From Kluyvera sp047971185 (GTDB taxonomy: Bacteria; Pseudomonadota; Gammaproteobacteria; Enterobacterales; Enterobacteriaceae), in contig NZ_JBKDZH010000056.1 of the NCBI RefSeq assembly GCF_047971185.1, positions 6,932-70,931 on the forward strand: 64,000 nucleotides of DNA. The letters run 5' to 3'. Made by a program: the position numbers and the translations under genes. This document shows, piece by piece, positions 15,511 to 23,605 of this stretch (positions are counted from its first letter, which is position 1; the number at the start of each line of letters is the position of its first letter). The notes below the pieces were generated by a model. That model saw nothing but the letters and a program-made list of their open reading frames with translations, ran no database searches and had not been told where the DNA came from.

Positions 15511-16146
15511 TTACTCGAAGAAAACGTCCGGGTTATCGGCCAGCGACACGAAGGTTTTGCTGTTTTTATCCAGCGCGCGAATTTCACCGCTTTCAATATC
15601 GTACACCCAGCCGTGCAGGCGGATCGCGTTGTCGCGCAGCCCAACCGCCACCGACGGATGCGTTTTGATATTGTTCAACTGAGCGATGACGTTCTCTTCC
15701 ACCATCGCGTTGACTTTATCGGTTTCGTTATTAAAGGTTTTCTTCTCGACCACCGCTTTAGCCGCGTCGGAATAGCGCAGCCAGTGCGAGACGGCCGGCA
15801 TCGGCTCCAGGCACTGACAGGTGGCGATGGCTTTCATCGCGCCGCAGTTAGAGTGACCGCAGATAACAATATCCGTTACGCCCAGGGCGACAACCGCGTA
15901 TTCAATCGTTGCTGATACCCCGCCCGGCTCGGGGCCGAAGGAAGGCACGATATTACCGGCGTTACGGATGACAAACAGCTGCCCCGGCTCTTGTTGCGTG
16001 ACCAGCTCGGGAACTAAGCGGCTGTCTGAACAGGAGATGAACAGCGCTTTGGGATTCTGGCTAGAGGCCAGGCTGCGGAAGAGTTCCTTACGTTGAGGAA
16101 AAACTTCTTTCTGAAAGTTGAGGAACCCTTCAATGATATGTTGCAT
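15511..16146 (-). CDS. Beta-carbonic anhydrase, CynT type
   Basis: Cytoplasmic zinc enzyme (211 residues) that interconverts CO2 and bicarbonate. The zinc ligands are visible in SCSDSR (Cys39, Asp41) and GHSNCGA (His98, Cys101), and RNAGNIVPSFGPEPGG is typical. It resembles E. coli CynT more than Can, notably the block around MPAVSHWLRYSDAAKAV and the C-terminal HGWVYDIESGEI. There is no cynS or cynX beside it, so a link to cyanate degradation is not supported; general CO2 supply is likelier. It is transcribed alone, convergent with the yoaG side. Confidence 0.9.
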   Translation of the reverse strand: MQHIIEGFLNFQKEVFPQRKELFRSLASSQNPKALFISCSDSRLVPELVTQQEPGQLFVIRNAGNIVPSFGPEPGGVSATIEYAVVALGVTDIVICGHSNCGAMKAIATCQCLEPMPAVSHWLRYSDAAKAVVEKKTFNNETDKVNAMVEENVIAQLNNIKTHPSVAVGLRDNAIRLHGWVYDIESGEIRALDKNSKTFVSLADNPDVFFE

Positions 16147-16494
16147 AGCAGTATCTCTTTTTCGTTTTTACGCAGGTCATGATTAACATCACATTTTCAG
16201 TGTACCACCTGAGCGCAGAAGGAAAAGCCCCTTCTCGCGCGAATGTGCATGTTAAGCACGGGTCATCAACTTGTTACGTCGACAGCGACCCACCACGGTT
16301 TAATGATCGCTTCCCCATCTGGCCGTAATTACGCTTATAAATACCGATTAGCTACCGGCTATTTGTCCATATGATTTATCACCGTAGGTTAAAAACACGC
16401 TGCGGGATCATTACCGTCATGGACATTGAGAAATATGCCCTGACATCACGTCAGGCCTAAAATAAGCGTTAAAATAGAGTAATGGATCCGATGT
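16147..16494. other. Intergenic stretch, no gene seen
   Basis: About 350 bp upstream of the carbonic anhydrase gene, between two minus-strand genes. It should hold that gene's promoter. No convincing coding sequence, repeat or known operator was found. Confidence 0.4.
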
Positions 16495-16520
16495 TAATAA
16501 CCGCCCGAAGGCGGTATTAA
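16495..16520 (-). terminator. Hairpin after the 74-residue gene
   Basis: TAATAACCGCC and GGCGGTATTA pair around a CGAA loop directly downstream of the minus-strand gene that ends at 16525. Confidence 0.5.
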
Positions 16521-16524
16521 TGTA

Positions 16525-16749
16525 TTACGCCTCAGACTCCAGCGCGTCCTGAATGGCGTCTGCCAGTGCCGCCACTTCCTGAGACACATTGCGCAGGTCC
16601 ATCTGGGAGCGGATCCCCGAATTTGCGGTGGAAGCTGAAACGGACGCTTTGGAAATCTCCAGAGCGGCCTGTACGGCCAGTAAGCGCTTGTGGTTTTCAG
16701 CGGCGTCCACGCCGGTCGCGCCATCAAGATCAAAGTACCCTTCTAACAT
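16525..16749 (-). CDS. Hypothetical 74-residue alpha-helical protein
   Basis: I do not recognise it. The protein is acidic, alanine-rich and predicted helical through most of its length (NHKRLLAVQAALEISKASVS, NVSQEVAALADAIQDALESE), without membrane segment, cysteines or signal. AAGGAGAGC stands 5-6 bases before the ATG, a strong ribosome-binding site, and a hairpin follows the stop, so it looks like a real single-gene unit. An overlapping reading in another frame (16494-16733) is dismissed because it lacks a comparable start site. Confidence 0.6.
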   Translation of the reverse strand: MLEGYFDLDGATGVDAAENHKRLLAVQAALEISKASVSASTANSGIRSQMDLRNVSQEVAALADAIQDALESEA

Positions 16750-16995
16750 CGTGCTCTCCTTATGATTACAGCCTTAGTGTAGGGGTATAGCCTTAGGTGC
16801 GCCATCAAAATCGGCGCGACAATGCAACACCTCGTAACAATTGAAACACTATTCCAATTCATTCGAAGCCACTAAGATGTCAATGGTTAACTATTAGTTT
16901 TTTAATTGATTAACCGTATCAACTAATTTCCAGCACAGCACACACAAAATAATAAATAACATCAATGTTATAAAAGGCATACATAGAGGACAGAA

Positions 16996-17391
16996 ATGGA
17001 ATTTAGTGAAATGCTCTGTGACTTATTTGAGCAGGTCAGGTGCAAGTCAGATTTCCTGCAATTCTTAACAGAGTTAAAACAAAACAACATCTCTTATTAC
17101 ATTTATTTCGTCGCAACCGGCAATGTCAAAATTGTAACAACCACTGATTCTTACGTTTCAATGAAGAGTCATCGTAGCTTAATTAAAGTGAGCGCCGGTG
17201 GCAGTACCTGCTTAACTAAAATCGCCGCCAGACGACATTTCAGTGGCATCACCTCTTTCGACCAGTATTGTCGGGAGTTAGCCAGAGCGGGTGTATTTAA
17301 ATGGGTGGTGGACGTTGGGGAAGTGAATCGCTATTACTGGTCTAAAGATAACCAGCTTTTACACGCCGAAAATATTATTAGTCCTACGTAA
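16996..17391 (+). CDS. DUF1398-like protein (YbcV-type)
   Basis: A 131-residue soluble protein; the second half (ITSFDQYCRELARAGVFKWV, VDVGEVNRYYWSKDNQLLH) resembles the DUF1398 family, which includes the E. coli phage-remnant gene ybcV. The function is unknown. The gene and its upstream 250 bp are clearly richer in A+T than the flanking core genes, which together with the phage-linked family suggests horizontal origin (inference). AGAGGACAG precedes the start. A hairpin follows the stop. Confidence 0.6.
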   Translation: MEFSEMLCDLFEQVRCKSDFLQFLTELKQNNISYYIYFVATGNVKIVTTTDSYVSMKSHRSLIKVSAGGSTCLTKIAARRHFSGITSFDQYCRELARAGVFKWVVDVGEVNRYYWSKDNQLLHAENIISPT

Positions 17392-17401
17392 TCAAATATC
17401 C

Positions 17402-17439
17402 AAAAAAGGGAGATACGCATTAAGCGATCTCCCCTTTTA
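17402..17439. terminator. Bidirectional terminator
   Basis: AAGGGAGAT and ATCTCCC(C)TT pair imperfectly, flanked by A-run on the left and T-run on the right, between the convergent DUF1398-like and cold-shock-domain genes. Confidence 0.6.
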
Positions 17440-17455
17440 TCACTCAACGCTGAGA

Positions 17456-17932
17456 CTAGATTTTCAGCATTTTTACCGTGTCTTCTATATCGATTTCATC
17501 TTCTGAGAAAATCAGCGTCGTGCCCTGGAAGGTGGTAATAGCCAGTTTCTTCAGCGTGCGCATTTCACCCGGTTTCACTTCGGACTTCGGTTTGATGCTG
17601 TTCATCAGCAGGCCAACCGACAGTACCGCGTTTTCTTTGTCGATACGGGTCTCTGCGGGCACTTCTTCGCTATAGACCAGGAAAGATTTGATAGAGGTCA
17701 GCTTCAGCTTCTCACCCGCGATATAGATGTACTTGCTATCCGGTATCACCTTCACCGCATAGGCCGACAGCCCTTTGTTATTGGTCGTAGGTTCAAAGGT
17801 TACCGCAGCATCTTTTTTAATCAGCTCAGGGTTGGCAACCTTAATCACATGAAAATAGCGATTGTCGCCGTTTTCATCTTTGATAAATCCAAAGCCTTTA
17901 TCTTTAAACCACGTTGTGATTGTTCCGTTCAT
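17456..17932 (-). CDS. Cold-shock-domain protein with extra C-terminal domain
   Basis: A 158-residue protein. Residues 1-65 form a cold-shock domain with RNP1 (KGFGFIKDE) and an RNP2-like YFHV, so it likely binds single-stranded nucleic acid. Residues about 66-158 form a further mixed region (IYIAGEKLKLTSIKSFLVYS) that I do not recognise. Most cold-shock proteins are about 70 residues, so this is an extended form. Monocistronic, convergent with the DUF1398-like gene. GGCGATGAACGG-type context without a strong Shine-Dalgarno sequence precedes the start. Confidence 0.75.
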   Translation of the reverse strand: MNGTITTWFKDKGFGFIKDENGDNRYFHVIKVANPELIKKDAAVTFEPTTNNKGLSAYAVKVIPDSKYIYIAGEKLKLTSIKSFLVYSEEVPAETRIDKENAVLSVGLLMNSIKPKSEVKPGEMRTLKKLAITTFQGTTLIFSEDEIDIEDTVKMLKI

Positions 17933-18121
17933 CGCCGTTACCGCCTGGTTAATCGTTTATCAACTTAATTTTTGCAGCGCGCAGTGTAATGCACAATGCC
18001 CGCGCAGACTATGTCTTTGGCTTAAGTGTGGATGATAAATTTCTGCCGTGCGAACGTGCGGATTCGCCTGCTGGCCAAAAATTGGGTATCATCCGCTCCC
18101 ATTCTCCAGCCGTGCAGCCTG

Positions 18122-18805
18122 ATGTCTACCATTGTCGATACCTTTATTGCCCCACCCTGCCATGAGCAAATAGAGATACTTCATCAGGACGCGCATCTGC
18201 TGATTATCAATAAGCCCAGCGGGTTGCTCAGCCTCTCGGGGAAAAATCCGCAGAACCTCGATTCCGTACACTATCGTCTGGTTCAGCAATTTCCCGGCTG
18301 CACGCTGGTCCATCGCCTGGATTTCGGCACATCCGGTCTGATGGTCATCGCCCGCAGTAAGGAGATCAATGCCGCCCTCTGCCAGCAGTTCAGCCAGCGT
18401 GCGGTGAGCAAGGCCTACAGCGCCCTGCTGTGCGGGTATCTGCGCGATGACGAGGGGGTGATTGATGCGCCGATTGCCAAAGATCCGGCGCGTTTCCCGC
18501 TGATGTCGATTTCCGCCGTCGGCGGCAAGCCCGCGCGTTCTCGCTATCGCGTCGTGACGCGTTTGTATCACGACGGGCTGCCGCTCACCCGCGTACGACT
18601 GGTGCCGGAAACCGGCCGCACCCACCAGCTCCGCATTCACTGCCAGCTGCTAGGCTACCCGATTTTAGGCTGCGACCTGTACGGCGGCCGCGTACTACCG
18701 GGCACAGAACAGACGCCGCGTCTGATGCTGCATGCCAGCGAACTGTGCTTTACGCACCCCGTGAGCGGCGAAAAGATCGACGCCTGTTGTGCCAGCCCGT
18801 TCTAA
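18122..18805 (+). CDS. RluA-family pseudouridine synthase
   Basis: A 227-residue pseudouridine synthase with the RluA-family catalytic block HRLDFGTSGLMV (catalytic Asp near residue 69), the N-terminal LLIINKPSGLLSLSG, and the binding motif GRTHQLRIH. It lacks an S4 RNA-binding domain. It is related to, but clearly different from, E. coli RluA, so the modified rRNA/tRNA position cannot be assigned. The ATG at 18122 gives MSTIVDTF; an earlier in-frame start at 18026 would add 32 unconserved residues. It ends 11 bp from the convergent yaiL. Confidence 0.85.
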   Translation: MSTIVDTFIAPPCHEQIEILHQDAHLLIINKPSGLLSLSGKNPQNLDSVHYRLVQQFPGCTLVHRLDFGTSGLMVIARSKEINAALCQQFSQRAVSKAYSALLCGYLRDDEGVIDAPIAKDPARFPLMSISAVGGKPARSRYRVVTRLYHDGLPLTRVRLVPETGRTHQLRIHCQLLGYPILGCDLYGGRVLPGTEQTPRLMLHASELCFTHPVSGEKIDACCASPF

Positions 18806-18816
18806 TCCGCAGCGGG

Positions 18817-19356
18817 TTACCACATCAGATCGTCAGGAATTTTGAAGTCTGCGTACGGATCGTCCTCGTCCTGAACGTCCTGGCTGAGGGTGCTGTGCAG
18901 GACGATGCTGGAGGCGTCACGCTGCGCAATTTTTTCCGCCACCACCGCCGGAATGATGGCATATTCGCTTTCACCCGCCGCGTTAGTCGCCAGCCGCGCA
19001 ATGGCCAGACGACCGTTAATCAGCTGCGTTTGCGTCAACTTATCCACCACCATCTTTTTGATCAGGTTATTGTCGGTGAAGTTAAAGTTGATATCGCCCC
19101 TGGCAACGTTGATGCGGTTCATTTCAATCAGCTGCTTCACCTGCGCTTTGTACTCTTTCGACAGCGCCGCCTGTTTCTGCTGCTCGCTCAGCTGTTTGTC
19201 ACGCTCGAGCTGGGCCTTCTTATTTTCTTCTACCGCCTCTCTCGCCTCGCGGGCCTGAACGCGCGATTTTTTCGCCGTGCGCTGCACCTTCGCCATTTTT
19301 TTACTGGTGACCAGCCCCGCTTTCAGCATCTGCTCTTGTAAGGTCAGTTTTGTCAT
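18817..19356 (-). CDS. yaiL: YaiL, DUF2058 protein
   Basis: A 179-residue protein almost identical to E. coli YaiL (LTLQEQMLKAGLVTSKKMAK, VQRTAKKSRVQAREAREAVE, DDPYADFKIPDDLMW). It has a long charged, probably coiled-coil segment (about 20-75). The family is sometimes called nucleoprotein/polynucleotide-associated, but no activity is firmly established. In E. coli yaiL sits in a different part of the chromosome. Transcribed alone, away from the DsbC-like gene. Confidence 0.9.
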   Translation of the reverse strand: MTKLTLQEQMLKAGLVTSKKMAKVQRTAKKSRVQAREAREAVEENKKAQLERDKQLSEQQKQAALSKEYKAQVKQLIEMNRINVARGDINFNFTDNNLIKKMVVDKLTQTQLINGRLAIARLATNAAGESEYAIIPAVVAEKIAQRDASSIVLHSTLSQDVQDEDDPYADFKIPDDLMW

Positions 19357-19567
19357 CTTCGCTCTAAACTCATTGATAAATTTTGCAAGATTATACCCGT
19401 AATGTTCGCGTCGATTCCAGATGACAGAACGGCTTCCTCGCCAATCTCATTTTGTACAAAAAATAATCATTGCTCAACGATACTCCGATCCGCTACAGTC
19501 ACAGCGTTTTACAGGTGATGCGAAAATATCATCCGTAGACGCCGTTGACGATCCTGAGCATTATCCA

Positions 19568-20140
19568 ATGAGGTATACCGTGAAAGTAATTCCGCTGATT
19601 GCCCTGCCAGTCGTCTGGGCGATGAGTTCTAGCGTTTTTTCCGCTGATGCCCCGGCCAGCGCCGATGAGAGCACCGCAGAAGCATTTAAGGATCTCGACC
19701 GCACTCTGCCTGAATTAACCCCTGTCACCTTTACCGCCGCCGATGAAAAACACAAGGTGCTGGTATTCATTGATAACCAGTGCACTTTCTGTTCGCAGGT
19801 GGTCAAGAATATTAAAAGCTACAACGACGCCGGGCTGACCATGTCATTTCTGACCGTCGCGCCCCCCTCTATTCGCGACTCCGTCATTGAAGATATGGGC
19901 CGCGTCTGGTGCTCGGACGATCGCCAGAAAAGCCTGCAAGGTGCGATGGCTGGCTTTCTCCCGAATAATGAAACCAGCGCCAGCTGTTCAGACGAGGTGG
20001 TCAAACAGTCTGCTCTGGCCGAGCGTCTGGGCATTCAGCTGACGCCAACGATGATTGTGCTGGATAACCCACCGAAGGTAATTCTGGGTAGCGCGAAGCC
20101 GGATGCGATTCTGGACAAGATCGGCGGCAAAGCGCTGTAG
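19568..20140 (+). CDS. Periplasmic DsbC/DsbG-like thiol oxidoreductase, single domain
   Basis: Exported 190-residue protein: signal peptide (about 1-26, VKVIPLIALPVVWAMSSSVFSA) followed by a thioredoxin-fold domain with active-site CTFC (near residue 75) and a cis-proline loop (LTPTMIV). Further sequence (GLTMSFLTVAPPSIRDSV, VWCSDD, SASCSDE) resembles the catalytic domain of DsbC/DsbG. It lacks the N-terminal dimerisation domain of those isomerases, so it may act as a monomeric oxidase or reductase. The start is the ATG at 19568; upstream in-frame sequence is not signal-like. A terminator follows. Confidence 0.75.
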   Translation: MRYTVKVIPLIALPVVWAMSSSVFSADAPASADESTAEAFKDLDRTLPELTPVTFTAADEKHKVLVFIDNQCTFCSQVVKNIKSYNDAGLTMSFLTVAPPSIRDSVIEDMGRVWCSDDRQKSLQGAMAGFLPNNETSASCSDEVVKQSALAERLGIQLTPTMIVLDNPPKVILGSAKPDAILDKIGGKAL

Positions 20141-20180
20141 CCGCACGGTGTCGTGGTTATCGCGCGCATAGATGATGTTA

Positions 20181-20204
20181 AACCCCGCATGTCGGGGTTT
20201 TTTG
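20181..20204 (+). terminator. Terminator after the DsbC-like gene
   Basis: AACCCCG (20181-20187) pairs with CGGGGTT (20193-20199), followed by a T-tract. Confidence 0.85.
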
Positions 20205-20218
20205 ATCGCTAAATACCA

Positions 20219-20264
20219 TTGACACGGTTCACACTGTCAGTATATATACTGTTGTTTTATACAG
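20219..20264 (+). promoter_or_regulatory. SOS promoter with LexA operator for the MsgA-like gene
   Basis: TTGACA at 20219-20224 is a -35 box with TATATA-type -10 sequence at about 20241-20247. CTGTTGTTTTATACAG at 20249-20264 has both perfect LexA half-sites (CTGT-N8-ACAG), placed over the transcription start. A second CTGT at 20234 heads a weaker overlapping site. DNA-damage induction is predicted. Confidence 0.85.
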
Positions 20265-20280
20265 TTATCGGAGCAGCAGC

Positions 20281-20523
20281 ATGTTTGTGGAACTCGTCTA
20301 TGACAAACGGAATTTTGAAGGTTTACCCGGCGCGAAAGAGAGAATCCTGGAAGAGCTGAGCAAGAGAGTGCACACCGTTTTTCCCGACGCAGAAGTTCGG
20401 GTTAAGCCGATGATGACGCTGCCAGCTATCAATACCGACGCCAGCAAACACGAAAAAGAGCAGATCAGCAGAGTGGTCACCGAAATGTTTGACGAGGCTG
20501 AGTTCTGGCTGGTGAGTGAATAA
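20281..20523 (+). CDS. msgA: DinI-family protein, MsgA-like
   Basis: An 80-residue protein of the DinI family, closest in my memory to Salmonella MsgA (MFVELVYDKRN..., GLPGAKE, ELSKRVHTVFPDAEVRVKP, ending EAEFWLVSE). DinI binds RecA and modulates the SOS response; MsgA was described from macrophage survival work, and its mechanism is unclear. The perfect LexA operator immediately upstream supports SOS regulation. GGAGCAGCAGC precedes the start. It is convergent with icd, whose terminator lies in between. Confidence 0.82.
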   Translation: MFVELVYDKRNFEGLPGAKERILEELSKRVHTVFPDAEVRVKPMMTLPAINTDASKHEKEQISRVVTEMFDEAEFWLVSE

Positions 20524-20538
20524 AGCAGCGGTACGGTC

Positions 20539-20571
20539 AAAAAAAACGGGAACCGCATGGGCTCCCGTTGA
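20539..20571 (-). terminator. icd terminator
   Basis: On the minus strand ACGGGAGCC-type stem (20545-20568, with a GCAT loop region) runs into eight T. It lies between the convergent msgA-like gene and icd. Confidence 0.8.
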
Positions 20572-20591
20572 TTGTTAATCCAGAATCTGGA

Positions 20592-21842
20592 TTACATGTT
20601 CGCGATAATCGCGTCACCAAACTCTGAACATTTCAGCAGCTTAGCGCCTTCCATCAGACGTTCGAAGTCATAGGTCACGGTCTTAGCTGCAATAGCGCCT
20701 TCCATGCCTTTGACGATCAGGTCTGCGGCTTCGAACCACTGCATGTGGCGCAGCATCATCTCAGCGGAGAGGATCACGGAACCTGGGTTCACTTTATCCT
20801 GGCCTGCGTATTTCGGAGCAGTACCGTGGGTGGCTTCAAACAGCGCGCACTCGTCACCGATGTTCGCGCCCGGTGCGATACCGATACCGCCAACCTGCGC
20901 CGCCAGGGCGTCAGAGATGTAGTCGCCGTTCAGGTTCATACAGGCAATCACGTCGTATTCCGCCGGACGCAGCAGGATCTGCTGCAGGAACGCATCGGCG
21001 ATCACATCTTTAATGATGATCTCTTTACCGGTGTTCGGGTTCTTGATTTTCTGCCACGGGCCGCCGTCGATCAGTTCGCCGCCGAATTCGTCGCGAATCA
21101 GCTGGTAGCCCCAGTCTTTAAACGCGCCTTCGGTGAACTTCATAATGTTGCCTTTGTGCACCAGAGTCAGGGAGTCACGGTCGTTGGTGATCGCGTATTC
21201 GATCGCCGCACGTACCAGACGCTTGGTCCCTTCTTCGGAGCACGGCTTAATGCCGATACCGCAATGTTCCGGGAAGCGAATTTTCTTCACGCCCATCTCT
21301 TCGCGCAGGAATTTAATCACTTTCTCAGCGTCTGCAGAGTCAGCTTTCCATTCGATACCCGCGTAGATGTCTTCTGAGTTTTCACGGAAGATAACCATAT
21401 CGGTCAGTTCTGGGTGTTTCACCGGGCTAGGAGTGCCCTGGTAGTAACGCACCGGGCGCAGACACACGTACAGGTCGAGTTCCTGACGCAGCGCAACGTT
21501 CAGAGAACGGATGCCGCCGCCAACTGGCGTGGTCAGTGGGCCTTTGATAGCAACGCGGTAATCGCGGATGAGATCCAGCGTTTCTGCTGGCAGCCATACG
21601 TCCTGGCCGTAGATCTGAGTGGATTTTTCCCCGGTGTAAATTTCCATCCAGGAAATTTTACGCTCGCCTTTGTAGGCTTTTTCAACAGCGGCATCAACCA
21701 CTTTAAGCATTGCCGGAGTCACGTCAATGCCGATACCGTCGCCTTCAATAAATGGGATAATCGGATTGTGTGGCACATTCAGCTTGCCGTCTTTCAGGGT
21801 GATTTTTTGACCTTCCGCCGGAACAACTACTTTGCTTTCCAT
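20592..21842 (-). CDS. icd: NADP-dependent isocitrate dehydrogenase
   Basis: TCA-cycle enzyme (416 residues) that converts isocitrate to 2-oxoglutarate and CO2 with NADP. The phosphorylation/substrate loop RSLNVALRQELDLYVCLRPV contains the Ser targeted by AceK, and NLNGDYISDALAAQVGGIGI carries the metal-binding aspartates. Length and sequence match E. coli Icd. In E. coli the 3' end of icd is a phage attachment site; no integrase or duplicated icd end is seen here. It is divergent from rluE with a 245-bp gap, as in E. coli. Confidence 0.97.
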   Translation of the reverse strand: MESKVVVPAEGQKITLKDGKLNVPHNPIIPFIEGDGIGIDVTPAMLKVVDAAVEKAYKGERKISWMEIYTGEKSTQIYGQDVWLPAETLDLIRDYRVAIKGPLTTPVGGGIRSLNVALRQELDLYVCLRPVRYYQGTPSPVKHPELTDMVIFRENSEDIYAGIEWKADSADAEKVIKFLREEMGVKKIRFPEHCGIGIKPCSEEGTKRLVRAAIEYAITNDRDSLTLVHKGNIMKFTEGAFKDWGYQLIRDEFGGELIDGGPWQKIKNPNTGKEIIIKDVIADAFLQQILLRPAEYDVIACMNLNGDYISDALAAQVGGIGIAPGANIGDECALFEATHGTAPKYAGQDKVNPGSVILSAEMMLRHMQWFEAADLIVKGMEGAIAAKTVTYDFERLMEGAKLLKCSEFGDAIIANM

Positions 21843-22053
21843 TCACCTCTCCTTCGAGCGCTACTGGTGTGCTCGTCATCCTTTACGCCACAGGTTCTTG
21901 CCGCTACTACACCCACTCCACCGAGTCTGGAGATGCACTGTCTTACCGTCTTCCTGCAACACAAAGAGTTAGAGCATTTTTGTTAATGTTTTGTAATAAG
22001 CCTGTCAATACTACCTGATTGTTTGGCGCCATGAAAGACTCTCGTTCTTAGGC

Positions 22054-22059
22054 TATAAT
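22054..22059 (+). promoter_or_regulatory. Consensus -10 box TATAAT upstream of rluE
   Basis: TATAAT at 22054-22059 overlaps a possible early ATG at 22058. Transcription from it would start near 22066, which favours translation from the ATG at 22088. No good -35 box is seen. Confidence 0.5.
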
Positions 22060-22087
22060 GCGCGAATCTATAAAGCCTGAAAATACT

Positions 22088-22720
22088 ATGATTAAAACTT
22101 CTTTTAGAAAACACCGGGTTGAGCGATTCAGCTCAAAACAAGCCGCTAAGCCGCGCCGGGATAACCAACCAAAACGCGTTATACTGTTCAATAAACCCTA
22201 TGATGTTTTGCCGCAATTTACCGACGAAGCGGGCCGTAGCACGCTGAAAGATTTTATTCCCGTACAGAATGTGTACGCCGCCGGACGTCTAGACCGCGAC
22301 AGCGAAGGGTTGCTGGTGTTAACAAACGACGGAGCCTTACAGGCCAGGCTAACGCAGCCGGGTAAGCGGACGGGCAAAATTTACTACGTCCAGGTCGAAG
22401 GTGAGCCAACGGAAGAAGCGATGGCCGCGCTGCGTGATGGCGTAACGCTTAATGATGGGCCCACGCTGCCGGCCGGTGTCGAGCGCGTCGACGCCCCCGA
22501 CTGGCTGTGGCCGCGTACCCCGCCCATTCGCGAGCGTAAGTCGATCCCCACGGCCTGGCTGAAGGTGACGTTGTATGAAGGGCGTAATCGCCAGGTACGG
22601 CGGATGACCGCCCACGTGGGCTATCCGACGCTGCGCCTGATTCGCTATGCCATGGGCGGCTATACGCTGGATAACCTCGGCAACGGCGAATGGCGCGAGG
22701 CCGACGGCGAACGCGGATAG
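22088..22720 (+). CDS. rluE: 23S rRNA pseudouridine(2457) synthase RluE
   Basis: RsuA-family pseudouridine synthase that modifies U2457 of 23S rRNA. Key motifs are the catalytic AAGRLDRDSEGLLVLTNDG (Asp near residue 69), ILFNKPYDVLPQFTDEAGR and the C-terminal EGRNRQVRRMTAHVGYPTLR. It has no S4 domain, as usual for RluE. The ATG at 22058 would give 220 residues as sometimes annotated, but a TATAAT box overlaps that codon, so the ATG at 22088 (210 residues) is preferred. The curli gene csgG converges on it 20 bp downstream, whereas in E. coli nudJ follows. Confidence 0.92.
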   Translation: MIKTSFRKHRVERFSSKQAAKPRRDNQPKRVILFNKPYDVLPQFTDEAGRSTLKDFIPVQNVYAAGRLDRDSEGLLVLTNDGALQARLTQPGKRTGKIYYVQVEGEPTEEAMAALRDGVTLNDGPTLPAGVERVDAPDWLWPRTPPIRERKSIPTAWLKVTLYEGRNRQVRRMTAHVGYPTLRLIRYAMGGYTLDNLGNGEWREADGERG

Positions 22721-22740
22721 CGTTCGCCCGGCAGCGGGTG

Positions 22741-23586
22741 TCAGGAAATGTCGGGAACGACAATGCTCTTGTATTTTTCCAGTACCGGCGAGTTGATGTC
22801 TGAGGCGTTCTTCAGCTGCCAGAGGTTGCGCGAGATCCCGTCATTAACCAGATAGATGACGCCGGTTTCAATGGCCGACATCAGGCACAGCATCACCGGT
22901 TCATTGACCGTGTACCCCACTTCGCCTTCCAGCAGGCGTTGATAATCGATGTAGCGGAAGACCCCTGCCTGGAACTCGTAGGAGAGAATCGTTTTGCTGG
23001 TGTTCACTGAGGAGAGCACTTCGCCGGTGCTCACGTTGACCACCCTCAGGTTCACGGCGATTTGATCGAGCTGATACTGCGTACTCGCGCCAATGCCAAA
23101 ATACCGCGCTCCCGCCCCGCCCGACTTGACGTTACTTTCATAACCGATAATCGAGCCTTCAATCAGGATATTTGCCGCCACCAGCGACGGCAACTGACTG
23201 CGGTTATTCTCCGCGACGGTGCCGTTTTCCTGCGCCGCGCGGATAATTTTGCGCTCATTAAGCAGGTTTTGCAGCCCCTGACGCTCCAGTGGAGTAAACC
23301 AGTTGGAATCTTTTAGCGCCGAAACCAGCATCGCCGTGGCACTCTGCGGGACCGAGGTTGAAAAGTTACTCGCCGGGTAAGGCTTAAATTGCCCGGTTTC
23401 ATCCGAGATATTATAAACGGAGACAAACAGTTTACCCTGCGGTGGCGGCAGATGCGTTAAGTCCTGATAACTCTGCGAGCGCGGCAACAGCGTTGGTTTT
23501 GCAGCCTGTTTAGGGGAAGAGGTAATACAGCCCGTCAGCATCAACAGACTCATAAAAATGACCACTACGCCGGTTATATTTTTCAT
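22741..23586 (-). CDS. csgG: Curli secretion channel lipoprotein CsgG
   Basis: Outer-membrane lipoprotein of 277 residues that forms the nonameric pore exporting CsgA and CsgB. Signal peptide with lipobox LLMLTGC (Cys20). The body matches E. coli CsgG length and motifs (LPPPQGKLFVSVYNISDETG, FKPYPASNFSTSVPQSATAM, NDGISRNLWQLKN). It is the last gene of csgDEFG; csgF ends 19 bp upstream. It converges with rluE. Confidence 0.95.
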   Translation of the reverse strand: MKNITGVVVIFMSLLMLTGCITSSPKQAAKPTLLPRSQSYQDLTHLPPPQGKLFVSVYNISDETGQFKPYPASNFSTSVPQSATAMLVSALKDSNWFTPLERQGLQNLLNERKIIRAAQENGTVAENNRSQLPSLVAANILIEGSIIGYESNVKSGGAGARYFGIGASTQYQLDQIAVNLRVVNVSTGEVLSSVNTSKTILSYEFQAGVFRYIDYQRLLEGEVGYTVNEPVMLCLMSAIETGVIYLVNDGISRNLWQLKNASDINSPVLEKYKSIVVPDIS

Positions 23587-23605
23587 CTCAGCATCCCGCC
23601 ACTGA

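Noticed and set aside
20281..21842. Prophage remnant at icd
   Set aside because: No integrase, no duplicated icd 3' end, and no phage structural genes; only the LexA-controlled DinI-like gene hints at it.
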